From Phlebiopsis flavidoalba (lineage: Eukaryota; Basidiomycota; Agaricomycetes; Polyporales; Phanerochaetaceae), in the NCBI GenBank assembly GCA_035772785.1, contig JAOCPU010000098.1, positions 1-51,222 on the forward strand: 51,222 nucleotides of DNA. Direction: 5' to 3'. Shown piece by piece: positions 1-11,905 of the stretch. The position numbers and the translations under genes are program-made. The stretch's first letter is position 1. Each line of letters opens with the position of its first letter. Below the pieces are notes generated by a model that was given only the letters and a program-made list of their open reading frames with translations, had not been told where the DNA came from and did no database searches.

Positions 1-50
1 AGTCGGCGGGCAAGTGAGCAGCGGGGACTCGGCCGACGGACTCACGACAT
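1..50 (-). repeat. Truncated inverted copy of the 12 kb dispersed repeat
   Basis: The first 50 bases match the reverse complement of 12504-12553 with only a few mismatches; the first 30 bases match exactly. The window edge therefore falls inside a further copy of the element described at 11906-13008. The matched part lies in a block of about 43 bp that the copy at 22424-23966 lacks. Confidence 0.75.
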
Positions 51-85
51 AACTTGGCTAGTCTTGACTTTTGAGACTTGGACAC

Positions 86-358
86 GTCCACCGATTGACG
101 GGTCACGTGATCAGATCTGCTGCTGACGCCAAGCAATCAATGTCCGTTTATTGGCACCCTCACCATCGTAGCTAGCTCGACAGTACGAAGCTACCGCTCT
201 ACCTATTTCTCTTCTACGACATACCAACTCACCTCGAGGCTTGGATATCTTGCAGACACGAAACCCTGGATCCCCAGTCTATTCCTCTGCTTCCAATCGC
301 CCACCCCGTGCTTCGGCCACCACACACTACCACTTTACCTCGCCATTTTCCATCTATC
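86..358 (+). repeat. Left arm of 273 bp inverted repeat (IR1)
   Basis: This segment is the reverse complement of 10029-10303 with roughly 95% identity by eye. It is pyrimidine-rich and resembles a fungal promoter or 5' leader. Homology stops at left base 358. In the right arm the sequence then runs on to an ATG about 35 bp further along (minus strand, near 9990). The two arms enclose the zinc-finger and FunK1 pseudogenes. Confidence 0.85.
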
Positions 359-1760
359 GAACTGTCGCTGACTTCCCTTGTAGGGGCTGTCTCACCCTGG
401 CCATTGGGCCAGCGACGTTCTGATGTCGCCTTTGCTAACGCAGACCGACAAACTGTTCAGGCCAAATGATTCGGCCACCCGTCTGCTCCGGTCTTGTGAG
501 ACTCAGAAGAATGCCAGGCTCGGTCGGCATATGTTTACCATCCAGGTCGCCCCACACCACGGGCTATAAGGTTGTCACGACCGCCTCCCCGCGCAGCCAC
601 AAGCCCATCTAGTTTCTCGGCGCAGACGCGGTCTCAACGTATGTTCCACCCTCCTCGCTATGTCTACGCTACGGTCGCCGCAACACAACAACCCCAGCTC
701 GATAGGCAAGATTAAGGAGCTCACGGATAACTCGCTCGCTGTCAGCCTTGATGGCATTTCTGAGGTGTCCGCGCACAAATTTATCGTGTAGACCTTTGCC
801 AGCGGCAGCTGCAAGATCGTCACCATCATCGGTCGATACGACGAGGCCGTGGCTTAGCGTCTGGACGTGACGGTCTAGCGTATGTTTCGCCTCTCTCTCA
901 GTTCCATGACGTGCTGCGCGGGCTAGGTCACGCCGAATCCGACGAAGTTCATTGAGGGCGGGCTCGACGGTGTGTTCGCGGGGCTGACAGATGGTTTGAA
1001 TGAATATTGACGAGGAATTGGACGGAGAAGACACGAGCAGTCACACGAGAAGGCACGTTGGCCAGTAGACTAGCAAGCGAAGAGCCTGCTGCGTGGAGCT
1101 ATGACACCGACAATGAGTATGGATAACCCAGGTTCAACGACTGCGTGACTCGCCTCCCCGATGGGTACGCAGCTGAAGATGGCTTTCCCGATTCCTACGA
1201 CTCGGAAGGAGAAGAAACCAAAGAAACTACGCCTCTCTCCGTCACGGTCCGTGGGGGCAGCAGCGCAGACGTTGTCGATGAAGTCCGTGATTGCGCGGTA
1301 CTCACCATTGGGCACATGTGTGCGCTGTACCTACGCAATGCGTGCGTGCTCCCGCTTTTGCTGCCAGTGGTGATCTCTAACATACATGTAGACCTGCGGG
1401 AGATTTTTCAACGCAAAATGTCCCCATAGGCGCCTGAGAGACTGCAGATGCAAACGACATGATAAGAGCAGGAATTACGATTGGCTACCTCTTCTATGAA
1501 GTCCCAGACTAATCATGTACTTGTTGTGAATATCACATGTTGGAGAACTATCAAGGGAGTGAAAAATCTTTGGGAGCCGTCACTCAGCCGTGAAGCCACT
1601 AAAGATACCATGGCTTTCTGTCCTCCACCACGCCTCATGGGCAAGCTTGAACACAAGAGTGACGTATAGATGCTACACATATTGAACACATTGATTTTCA
1701 AGATCAAAATTAATCAACATGGAAGAATCGTAGTGTAAAAAGAGCATGAAATAGATTAAT
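359..1760. other. No recognised gene; fragmentary open frames
   Basis: No family is recognisable here. A minus-strand open frame (669-1034, 121 residues) and a plus-strand frame (1145-1429) with an acidic stretch are open over 90-120 codons. Neither has a clear start context, splice signals or motif. The sequence after 1440 is AT-richer and looks intergenic. It could hold further decayed exons. Confidence 0.3.
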
Positions 1761-3023
1761 TCAACCAGACCACGCTGATGTGGGGTTGATGGCAAGTTGA
1801 AAGGAATCTGGAGTGGGAGTGGATGTCGATGAGGTAGAGAGACCCTCTTGCGATGCGGCTTTGTGAATCACCGGAAGTGCGTTGCTGCTCGGGGAGGCAT
1901 GGCCAAGTGGGAGGGATTTGTCAAATGAAGAAACGTCGCTAAGCGGCAGAGTATCGCCAGGTAGGAGCGCGCCCTCAATAGCCGAGTTTTCGGACGGACC
2001 GGAGGTGGCTGTGGACGGTGCATTAAATACTATAGTCGACGTACCAGCCGCCTGTCCTGTCTCCGATAGCATGGACCCTGCTATAACCCCATGTCCGCGC
2101 CACCTTCGCCAGTCGTCAGCATCCCACGCCCCAGTGCCTCCTTAAGAGCGAACACGACCCTCGCCAGCGTAAACGGCATGTTCTGCTCTTCGTCACCCTC
2201 ACGCCGCGCCCTCTGCGTGCGCATCTTCGTCCTCGGGCTCGGGCGTGAGGTCGCCACATAGACACGTGTTCAGCATGCCCGACGTGGGTGCGATGGCCGC
2301 GACGCACGACGTCGATCCCGTGGCGCTCGTAGTGCGCAACGACGACGTCCTTCGCACCTGCAAACGCTGGGCTTTCTCCGGCTTCGCTCCCAGCCCTGCC
2401 ATCTTGTCCGGAAGCAGCGTCCATTGAGGCTGCGGCACGCCGATAAAGTGACGACTCGTGCGCTTGCGGAGCTCGGGCTGGCGATAGCGCAAGTTCTTGC
2501 GGCGCGACGATGGGCATGGGCTCGTATACGGAGGGTTCGGCGGAACTGGCGCCCTCAGAATCATCGGATTGTTCATCCTTGTCCTCATCCTCAGACGAGT
2601 AGTACGTGTTCTGAAGAAAGCTGGAGGACGGTCCCCACTGCGTTTTGGTCTTGTCGAATGACAACGTCTTGTGCTGCGCCATCTGCGACAACACCGACGC
2701 CGAGGCGGTCCATGCCCAGCCGGTGCAACATGCGGCCCCCAGATCGCGCCGACTGAGATCGCCATCTTGGCCGCAATCTGGCATTTTTTTTTGCGTGAGT
2801 GTGGAAGGGTTTTTGTGCTTCGGGTTCGTAGGCGTGTCAGCTGTGCGATTGGCTCTACAGATGATGGGGCGGGTGTGGCGGTTTTGCGCACACGGCTTGC
2901 GGGCTTTTTCGCAAGCGGTGCAGGCTGTTTGAATGGTTCCTTATTCAGCCGGTTATGGGCGTAGAGAGGAGAACATTCGATATCGAGTCTTGTGCCCTTT
3001 GTAGAGACATACGGTTCACCCAC

Positions 3024-3285
3024 GATGTTTGCAGCATGAGGTGCAGTTGCAGGTTCCGAGGCATCTGGGACACTTGAAATTCGGAGTGTAATGCGTCAAA
3101 CTCGATGTCTTCGTACCTAGTTGATCAAGAGTCAGATGAAAATATATGAGAGCCATTCGCTGGCAACTCACCGGCCTCGAATGCATTTCTCGCAAAAGTA
3201 AAGTCCGCAAGGCTGGCTTTTTCCCTGAGCACCGAACAACGCATCTTGCTATACCGATTACGGCCGCGACACTGATGACAAGATT
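3024..3285 (-). other. zf-4CXXC_R1 zinc-finger domain segment
   Basis: This is the recognisable core of the pseudogene. CHQC is encoded by 3269-3280. A second cluster is CGLYFCEKC, split by a one-base shift, and after the 55 nt intron come RYEDIEFD and CPRCLGTCNCTSCC at 3031-3072. Frame shifts are needed between the CHQC part and the second cluster, between EFD and CPRC, and just after the last Cys cluster. The order and spacing of Cys pairs match the CDCA7/R1 domain, which is established for animals, plants and fungi. Confidence 0.7.
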
Positions 3286-4483
3286 TGGTACCTCCATGAG
3301 AGACAATTGTCGAATCTTCGATTCAGAAATTTTGGCATCTGTGATGTCCTCGTTTTCGTCGTCGTCGCGCTCTCGACTGGCTCCGAGGCCGCATGGCGAC
3401 CTGCCACTGGTCCCTTCGCCTTGCGACCATCCAGCTCGTCGAAGTCTATCCAGACTCGCGTGCTTGCAACGCCCGTCGGCTCAGCTTGCGCGCCCTCTTG
3501 CCCTCCAGTGGCGCGTCAGGGTCCTCGTACATACCATAAAACGCAGACGAGCCCAGTGGCTCTTCTTGCTGCACGCGCGCACGATATCCGACATCGGCCG
3601 CGCGCTGCTTCCCTTTGCCTTTGCCCTTGCCGGACGCCCGCGGGTTTAGGTTTCGGCTTTTGGTTTGGCGTGTGGTACCCATTCGTCCGTATCTTCGTCA
3701 TGGGCCGATTCTGCTACCGGCACACGATGCGAGGGCACGGATGGAGGCGTTGGTGTCGGCGAAGATACCAGTGGTCGCGCAGGGGTCGCCGGGGCGAGGA
3801 GCTGGGGTCGATGGTGCCGGACCCAGCGGGGTAACCGGGTTCATGTCGACTGCGGAGGGCGGAGAAGCATGCACATCGTCCATGTGTGTCGTGGCGCCGA
3901 ATACGGAAGGAAGGGGCTGAGAAGGATCCATCCATTGCGAACTCCCGGTGTACAGGTCATGGTTCGAGAGCCGCCCGGGCGAAAGTGGTGGGCCGCTTGC
4001 ATACGTGTCGTGCATACTCATGCCCATATCGTGATCCATGCTCATGTGTCCCTCCGAAGAACGCGTCGTAGCCACGAACGACGTTAGTCGGGAAATCGTT
4101 GTCCTGAGAATGTAGGTAATCGTACGATAGCCCTTGTGGTGGTTGGGCTTCGCTAGGCAACATAGCCAGATACTGGCTTCCCGCATCGTGGTGCATCGGG
4201 GCTGAGTTTGGCGTGACAGGCGGCGTCGTTTGAACATCCTGGGACACGGGATTGCAATCCACTGCTATGGAGCTGGGTAAGGGTGACGCTTCGAGTCTCT
4301 CATCCGACGGCGGTGCGGGATTCACTGTACAACGGATGAGATGTTGATTATACGTGACAGGAGGATATGATCGGACGCACCATTGGTCTCTATAGAGCTT
4401 GGTGGTTCACGCAATGAGTCTACCACGGCCTGCTCCGTGGGCGTGATTGAAGGCGTCCGTCTCGACCTAGGTCGGCCACGTTT

Positions 4484-4513
4484 CTTTTTTGTTTTTTTTT
4501 TTTTTTTTTTTTT
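4484..4513. repeat. Poly-T tract (Lys-run on minus strand)
   Basis: A T-rich run with a stretch of about 20 uninterrupted T. On the minus strand it encodes a poly-lysine segment followed by RGRPRSRR, an AT-hook-like motif, inside the zinc-finger pseudogene. Homopolymer length error here could itself shift the frame. Confidence 0.8.
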
Positions 4514-7287
4514 CCTCCGGGCTCGGGTGGCGTCGGTGGGCCAGCGTTCCTTGCTATGGGCGGCCTGTATGTCATCCCATATCCGCGGCGGGGACTCGTA
4601 TCCGTCGTCGTCATCGACAGGCGGAGACTGCTCCCGACTGCTCCCGCGCGCGAACAGTTGTGCGTGGAGGCTCCTCCTGTACGTGATGTTGCGAAGGGGC
4701 CGCCTTAGACTTGTAACCGGGAAGCAACGATGCTGGGTCGATACCAACGGATGCAAAGACGTGTCTGAGGGAAGACGCCAGTGCCGCATGCAGTTGTTGC
4801 GGGTCCCGGATGCGATGCTCGATATAACTGTCCGATGTATCTATTTCGCAGTCATAGTAGGTCGAGAAATGCCCAACTATGTCGATCGCGTCCGGACCAA
4901 GCCCATACATGGCCCACGTGTTATCGTTGGATGATTCGAGGTCCGTAGAGGATGTCTGAGTTGGGCTGGAAGTTAGGGACTGAACTCTGGGGGGCATCAC
5001 GGGTACTGCCGGAGGTTGATCGATGACCTGAGTCTGCAGTCTCTTGGTTGGACGCGATGGTCCGGCGACGGGGCGGTCAGGTGGCGATGCAGGTTTTCTC
5101 TTGAGTGGCAACAACGGTGCGACCGAGGAGGCGGCGGTGAGATATGTCTTTTATCGAGAAGACGAGAGGGCCAGCGACGGGTGAGGGATATGAAGGCACT
5201 TGCTTCCTCGTTCGTGGCATAGCCATCTCTTTTCGCCGTGGCATCGAGGAGGGATTGCCATCGGGGTCGACAGACGGCGCCATCGTGGGATGCTCGTATA
5301 GCCTCTACTAGTCCCTGTTCAAACGATGGTTGATTTGCTTGATTCCCTTCCGTGGCCAATTTGGGAAGCATTCGCAGCCGACAGGGTGCAGTGAGTAGGC
5401 AAGGAATTCTTTCTCACGCGAGGAGGTGAAGGCGACGAGTCGGAAGAGATGACGATCGGAGACTCTTGACGAGAAGGCACGCGCGGCGAAAGGCGTTCAA
5501 GGTCGGATACGGTGGGAGACAGAGGATATTCAAGAGAGCGTCCATCATGCCGAGGGGTAGCTAGAGCTACGCGTGGGCCGGACGACTGCTTCCTTCTGGA
5601 CCATGTAGAGACCTTGAAATGTCGGACAGGCAAAGGTATTTCTTCTTCTTCCAGGGAGGAAGTGACGGCAGCTCGACATAAACGCGAGGCTTGAGTGACA
5701 CGCCAGAAACACGAGACGGGATATCTCGCGGTGGCGGGGACAAGGAGCTAGAAGAAAATGGGTTGATTGTACGGCCGCGTTCAGCTGATTGTCTCGCGGC
5801 ATGGGATAGTCCTTGTGGGATGAAAATACTGGCCGAAGTCTTCACAGTACCAAAGCAATGGCAGAAAGGGTGAGTTTAAGTCAGAACTGTTCGTCAAAGA
5901 GTGGCGTGCGCGCTCACCTGCCGGGGAGCAACGGCTACCAAGGCTCTATTCACAACCTGTCCTCCTGGGGCATCCTCGATAATTTCCAGGCTAGGACTTC
6001 TATTCAAGACACCCCCGGACTGGAATGTTTGTGGCGCATAGGATGATGTAGAAGCTGGACCAAGCCTCTGCGGCGTAGAATGAACGGAAGAGAGTGGGCT
6101 TTCGGAGACTCGTAAAATCGGGGCTAAATCCTGTTACAACGTTTGCATGCGTAGAGAAGCTCGGAGACAAAAATGACGCGTACCCTTTCCGGAGCAGATC
6201 CATAGCTGCTGTCCGCAGCAGTGACCGACTCGGATAACGCCTCGCTTTCGGAGCAACCTTTAACCTCAACAGCTCTACCCTCCAGGACTCTGGTCTCCAC
6301 CGCGGTTTGGGATCTTCCTCCAAGGCTTTCTTCGTGCACTTTGAAACGCGTCGCGTTTCAGGGCTAGATCAAAGGCCGGAACAAGTTTCTCACTCAACAA
6401 CGAATCCATCCTCTCCTCAACGCCGATGTCGGCCAAGTCCTCGTTCGAGTAACGCGGGGACCGAGGTACTGTATTTGCACGAGACGGAGGAGAAAACACC
6501 ATTTTCAGAGGCACAGGAGAAGACGACGCCTCCAGCAGCATTGTGTTGACGCGTTCTTCGTCTTCTTCTCGCGCTACTCAGACACGCGACACTCGGCGTT
6601 CCTGACGCGGAGTCAAGGGGCGGGAGCGGTGCAACGCCATGCTCGACGACGCCTACGTCGGATAGTCGTGGAGTGGACTGAGCCATTTTAGGCCGTTCTC
6701 CTTGATTCGGGTATCGCGAGGTGGTGGAAGAGGTGGTTGGGAAAGACGGCCACCCCGATTGGCGAGGCTTGAGTATGTCACCTGGAGCGGGGATCTCGTC
6801 CCCCTGTGCGCCTTCAACTTGCTGCCCGCAGACATGTTACGCTGGATGTATTGGGGAAGGGAAAACCATACGCACTGCAAGCAGCGTGAAGCCTCTGTGG
6901 GGGTCGCAGTTGCATTGTGCGTCTCCAGACTTGGTGGAGGTGGAGCATGTGGACGGCACGGGCTGCACGTCCCGGGTTCACCTGCCAGTAGGTGATGATG
7001 GGCGCCTTACCTGCAGGAAGACCGAATTACGATTTATGAATAATAAATTGTTTCCAATGCGTGGTATAGAGAGCATTGAAGTGAGTACGATTCCGTGCTT
7101 AGCATCTAGACTGTCCTTGATTTCATCCAGCCTTTTAGTCTCCCAAAGGCAGATGGCGTTAACAGCGGAAAGGTAGTATCGATGGCAATATGTGCGCGGA
7201 GCCTTGAATGAAGTCTGAATGACATTGAAATTGAAATATGATACATTTACTACAGAATTATGGTATCCATGCCAAGACTTAGCTAGA

Positions 7288-8960
7288 TTAGGCTTGCTTC
7301 AAGCGCTTTGAGCGTCGGACGGCAGGTAGATCTTGAGTATCATCTACAGTGTCGTCGGCTCGGCGTTTTGTACCCACGCATGGGACTGCTACATCCTGGT
7401 TGTTACCGGAGCCGTCAGCGGAATTGGCCTCCTGTGGGGGACTGTGGCGAGTGCAGCATGACTGGAACCGATCAATCATGGCCGTCAAGTTCTCGATCCA
7501 GATGGATGGCTGGGAGACCGACTCCAAGATGGCCTTGGGGTCATTCTGAGAGTCGGGTTCTAGGGGAGACGAATTCTGAACGTAGTCGTAATATTGGGCC
7601 CAACAGCGAGTGAGCTGAAACATCAGATCTTGGAACGTAGGGCATCTGTACTCTCGTTTGTGCAGCTGCCCATCATGCAGCAGAGCCAAGTTCTTTTTCA
7701 AGCCGCCGACCACACGGCCTTTTTGATTCCTGAGTTTTTCGTCAAATATCCCTTGGTCCAACCATTGGCCCGGTTCAGCAAAGTATTTGATGGCGCCGAT
7801 GACGAGAACCCAGAAGAAGGATTCCAAATCATCAACCATGTCATGAAACCTGTCTGGGTCTCTGAGTAGAGCAATAGACATCGTGGACCAAGTGCCCTAC
7901 TTGTTTATCAGCGTGGCAAGTATGAAGCGACAAACATTTACTCACAAGACCGCGAGCAAGTTTATCCTTCGGGCCAGCAAGGTCCCAGTCATTGAGAATA
8001 CCCGTCCCGGATCGAGACTGATCATGACGTTGCGATAGCTTATATCGCGATGAAGGAACCCAGCTTTGTCGTACGCATCTCTCACAGCTATCAAGAGTGA
8101 TATCAGGGCAAGAATGAGATCGAAGAACAGGCCTGACCTACCACAAAGCACGTCATGCAAGACCTGAACATATTGCCTTTCGTCCGTAACGTTCTCAAGG
8201 GGATACGCCACCTCTTGTACGAGTCGGTGGTGAACGTGCCTGTTCAGCGCACAAGTCGTTGCACGCCATCCGACATGGTCTACAGCGAAGACTTGCGAAA
8301 CCGTGCTCTGCTCGAGCCCAGACTCTGAGCACACGTCTCCGCCGTATAAAAGCTCCGGGATATGCGACACGCCGCGGGCGCATCAGGTGACGGAAGGTCT
8401 CTGCCTCGGGCAGCAAGTCGGCATTGTCTAGTCTCCAGGCGTCTTTCAGACATAGTATGCGCTCGCTAGTTACGTCGTATGCGAGATAGGCCCGGGTTTG
8501 CGCGACCCCAAAGTGTCAAGCTGTCCGAGAACGGCCGCCTGATAATGAGGTCGGTAGATCTGGATGTCGTAGCGTCCGCGGCCCGTATCTTCCACGTAGG
8601 ATAAGTCTTACCCTCATCGAGTGTTACTTCGGCACCTGGTAGAGTGCGTGAAGGGGCCTTGTCCGCGCCTGGAGCCTTCATGTCTTCAAGAAACGCGTTC
8701 TGACGCGTTCTGTGACAGCGGCCTCGAACTTCCGTTGCTCCGTCCGGGTTGCAAGTTTTTGCGCTGGGATCGAACCCACGCTGTTCACTAGACATATGAT
8801 TGAATCTCCAGAAGAACTCCGCAAGCAAATTTGGGTTCTCGATGAAAATCGAATCGTTCGGTGACGACAGCGCCCGCGTACCAACGGTGTCCCCAACGTC
8901 ATGAACCGCGCGAAACCGGTTCACGATCACGACCTGCAGAACGAACAGACGGTGCTTGCC
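7288..8960 (-). pseudogene. Fungal-type protein kinase (FunK1), decayed
   Basis: The minus strand reads through typical FunK1 blocks. These are EFFWRFNHMSSEQRGFDP (about 8820-8760), AYLAYDV...LKDAWRLDNADLLPEAETF (8490-8385), HDVL-AVRDAYDKAGFLHRDIS (8160-8035; HRD at 8044-8052), NDWDLAGPKDKLARG (near 7990-7950; NDWD at 7982-7993) and GTWSTMSIALLRDPDRFHDMVDDLESFFWVL (7895-7790). The C-terminus ends in a basic RSKRLK tail with its stop at 7288. Two introns fit the family: 8088-8141 and 7897-7945. Three one-base shifts break the frame: near 8495, near 8365 and between HRD and DWD near 7997. FunK1 kinases form a large expanded family in Agaricomycetes, with mostly unknown substrates. The N-terminal limit is uncertain, because the frame stays open to 9488 without recognisable FunK1 motifs. 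Confidence 0.75.
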
Positions 8961-10028
8961 GTGCAAACTCGGCCTTGACATGCCCGGCAATCCGCACACG
9001 AAATGCTTGCGCGTTAATGCTCCATGCGTTCGAAGGACGTCCAGTAAGACGAAGAGGAGTCCGAGATAACCTTTGGGGGGGAGGACAGACCTACTAGGGG
9101 TGTGCCGCGCGATGTTGAGGGGTGGGAGCGAGAGATCTGCAGGTACGAGGCTTGGTAGAGCTGAGCGGGGGTGGTGAGAAGTGACACGGATGCAGGTTGA
9201 ATGGGAGACGAAATGGGGTGCGCGGGTTTTGACGAAACGCCGTTTTATCCGACACGGACGGGCTCGGCGAGCGCGCCTAATTCTCTGGCGAAGGCGACTT
9301 CGCCGAGTGTGACCCTTGCGATTTGGCGTGAGTCTGGAGAGTGTCTCTTGGTAGCCGACGCAGAGAACTTTGGGGGCGAGCTGAGCCGCTCTGGACGACC
9401 CCCGCGACGAGATGGCCTCAGGCGGATCCTCGAACGGATCCGCATCCACATCGTGCACGACCTCAACGTCGAGCCACGTTCGTCGCAAAGTTGTAATACA
9501 AACGTTTTTTCCGGCTTAGGCTTCGCCCCACGCGCGCGTGCCCTTTTGCCTCTATCCGAGCAGGTCTCCGGCGGACGCCAATCGGGGCGGGGCAGGCGAG
9601 GTGGACCCGTCCAATGGTCGGAAGACGCGAGGTCAGCACGTCACCATTGACGTCGCACTGTGGCTCGTAGTAGTACGCGTCCATGTTGTCTTCTCTTTCG
9701 CGCCGAACGCGTCGTTTTGGCTGGTATAGCTGCAACTCCGGGCACACGCCGGACTCTGTGACGGCTTTGACCTACCGACGTGTAAGACGCGGGCTGCGTA
9801 ACAATAAGGGTTATTACTCTAAACGAAATGAAGCACATATCTCCTGGGTAGACTCTGCTCTCGGATCGAGAACGGAGAAATTGATAGTCGGCGTCAGGTC
9901 ACAGTTGGCCTTCGGGTTGCATAAACGTGGTCCAGAAAAAACACTTGGGGAGGCATTGCGCCGACAAAGCATCCGTCTTCTAGTGCAAGCATGGTAGAGC
10001 TTAGCGTGTTAAAGGCGTTGGGGTGTGT
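8961..10028 (-). other. Open but unrecognised frames upstream of FunK1
   Basis: A minus-strand frame stays open from 9488 to 8466. Its upper part shows no family motif. A short minus-strand frame with ATG near 9990 (MLALEDGCFVGAMPPQ) sits directly downstream of the right IR1 arm and may be a first exon whose promoter is IR1. I cannot tie these pieces to the FunK1 relic or to another family. Confidence 0.25.
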
Positions 10029-10303
10029 GATAGATGGAGAATGTCGAGGGAAAGTGGTAGTGTGTGGTGGCCGAAGCACGGGGTGGGCGATTGGAAGCAG
10101 AGGAATAGACTGGGGATCCAGGGTTTCGTGTCTGCAAGATATCCAAGCCTCGAGGTGAGTTGGTATGTCGTAGAAGAGAAATAGGTAGAGCGGTAGCTTC
10201 GTACTGTCGAGCGATAGCTACGATGGTGAGGGTGCCAATAAACGGACATTGATTGCTTGGCGTCAGCAGCAGATCTGATCACGTGACCCGTCAATCGGTG
10301 GAC
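10029..10303 (-). repeat. Right arm of 275 bp inverted repeat (IR1)
   Basis: Reverse complement of 86-358. The shared segment ends abruptly at 10303 (GTCCAC on the minus strand), where the left arm continues differently at base 85. With the 1-50 / 12504-12553 match this shows the same order of two homologous blocks on both sides, separated by 35 bp on the left and about 2.2 kb on the right. Confidence 0.85.
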
Positions 10304-11905
10304 AGGCCCCCTCAGAACATTTCGGAGTTGGACTTTCCGCCCCACGCATGTCTAGGCGCCCATCCGCCCCGCTGTCCGCTCCATTGCGCCCAGTCACAGG
10401 CCGCCTCCATGTGACCCGCCGTCACCCATGCCTGTAAATGGATGTGATGCGCCACGCTCTTCAAGATCGTCACCCCATGGTTTTCGAAGACATCCCAGGA
10501 TGGTGCAAGGCCGTGGCTGCAAGCAAGGGAGAGCCTGGTTGCTGCTCAACGACCTCTGCTTCCCTTGCTTGCTACTGTGGCCGCGTTGTCTTGTCGCTGT
10601 GTCATCTCGCCGCGCCGTCTCGTCGAGGGCAGACGGCTTCAAACGATGTCCTTGCGCGCGGTTGGGCTCTGGTGACACGCCGTTTCGTCGAGGGAGGCAG
10701 ACAGGCACAGTGGGGCGCAGCGGCCCTGGACGCAGCTCCGGGTCAAGGGGTGTCGCAGACGGGGCACTTGTCGCTGCTGTCGGCACTATCACAATTGCAT
10801 GATCGCGCAACAGGCATCCACAGCCCTGCCCTTCTCCCCGGGCTTCTTGGTCCCTGCCGCGGCCCAGTTAAAGCAGCCTGTAGCAGGTGGTGCAGCGGAC
10901 GGCGCAGGCGCATCAAAGCGACCAGCTAAACACCGCCAGCTCCGCCTGCACAACGCCCTCGCCGCATTTGCGTGCCAGTGTGTACAGACTACAGAGGGGG
11001 GCGAGCAGGGCACTAGGGAGGACCACACAAGTAAGTCCTCCATTACTCTACGCAGCAATCGAAATGGGAGCTCACCGTGACTGTAGACCCGCCTCTCGAG
11101 ACTCGTATCCTCGTCTGTTGGGAGCCGGCAGTGCGGCACCGCACGACGTCCTCCGGCGGCACGACAAGGACGCGCGACAAGAACGGATGTCGTTTTCTCG
11201 CACAGAGGTCTGCAGAGCGCAGCTGGACACGGCAGCATTCTGCGCTGCCACAATCAGCACTCGCATCTCGTTAAGACGTCGATGCCTCTCATTTTTGAAG
11301 GGAGTCGTTGCATAGAGGTGGGAGGGGGAGGGAATGGGGATTGAAGAGATGGAGGCGCTCCTCGACGCGTCTCGCCACTGCACACACAAACCTCTTTAGT
11401 GCGAACGTGCTCTCGATCGGCCCCCCCTCTTGAGAATACTCCTCGGACGCCTTCACGTATTCCGCTCGCCTCTAAACGGGCACCGACAGGGCCCTTTCGT
11501 GCCTCCCCGCATCCTCCAGAAACAAGCGCGATGCCGGGGAAGTCGTCTGGGGCCACGGCCGAATAGACGCCCGTGGAAAATCTTCACATTCGCTGCGCGC
11601 ATCAGGACATCCATACCAAACAGGATACACCTAGTATAAACGGCGTATTTATCTGTGCATTATATGTGGCGTGGTCACCGTGACTTGCACCTTGATGGCT
11701 GTGACAGGGGTGACATCACACGGGGCGGACAGGCGCTTGAGTGGGGGCGGACAGGCGCTTACGGGGCGGACAGGCGTCTAAGGGGCGGAATGCCCAATTC
11801 AACATCGTTCTCCTCACATTCTGGACCCCCTGCATATCCCCTCAGGTACCGATCGCCATTTGTCCGGTTTGTACCCGGATGATTTGGTCCCATTTGTAGC
11901 CGGAT
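10304..11905. other. 2.2 kb right-side-only segment, no recognised gene
   Basis: This stretch, together with the start of the next repeat, has no counterpart between the homologous blocks on the left. Open frames on both strands are GC-driven and show no motif. Short GC-rich direct repeats lie near the right end, and loosely similar inverted sequence (TTCCGCCCC, CCGCCCCG) lies near the left end (10330-10375). It may be a DNA element, but no target duplication is visible. Confidence 0.35.
11721..11788 (+). repeat. Three direct repeats of GGGGCGGACAGGCG
   Basis: The unit GGGGCGGACAGGCGCTT occurs three times with spacing of about 22-25 bp and small changes, followed by a partial GGGGCGG. Related reversed sequence occurs near 10335-10375, as expected for subterminal repeats of a DNA element. 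That reading is an inference. Confidence 0.6.

Larger units (their letters stand above)
1761..6686 (-). pseudogene. CDCA7-type zf-4CXXC_R1 zinc-finger gene, decayed
   Basis: Reading leftwards, several coherent minus-strand exon pieces in different frames line up as one long gene. They are a Ser/Pro-rich N-terminal region (about 6690-5400), a conserved-looking middle (5371-4611), a Lys-run with an AT-hook-like RGRP (near 4480), a Gly/Lys-rich linker (3682-3446), a Cys-rich domain (3280-3030) and a Ser/Thr-rich C-terminus ending at a stop near 1761. The Cys-rich domain has CHQC at 3269-3280, a CxxxxCxxC stretch, then CPRC-LGTC-NCTSC at 3031-3072, the spacing of the zf-4CXXC_R1 (CDCA7-type) domain. 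In that family it is a chromatin or DNA-binding module linked to HELLS-type remodelling. Introns fit at 3117-3171 (55 nt) and near 6130-6190. At least five one-base frame changes break it, including two inside the zinc finger. I infer one non-functional gene, but it could be two neighbouring genes. Confidence 0.65.

Noticed and set aside
8755..8785. B-box-like GGTTCGATCCC on the minus strand, suggesting a tRNA
   Set aside because: It is the codons for RGFDPSA of the FunK1 relic. There is no A box or cloverleaf at the right distance.
10394..11253. Long overlapping open frames on both strands as genes
   Set aside because: Both strands are equally open, which points to GC-rich composition. No domain or intron structure was seen.
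10314..11808. DNA transposon with CAGG-type ends filling the right-side-only segment
   Set aside because: The end similarity is loose and no matching flanks were found. Only the direct repeats are reported.
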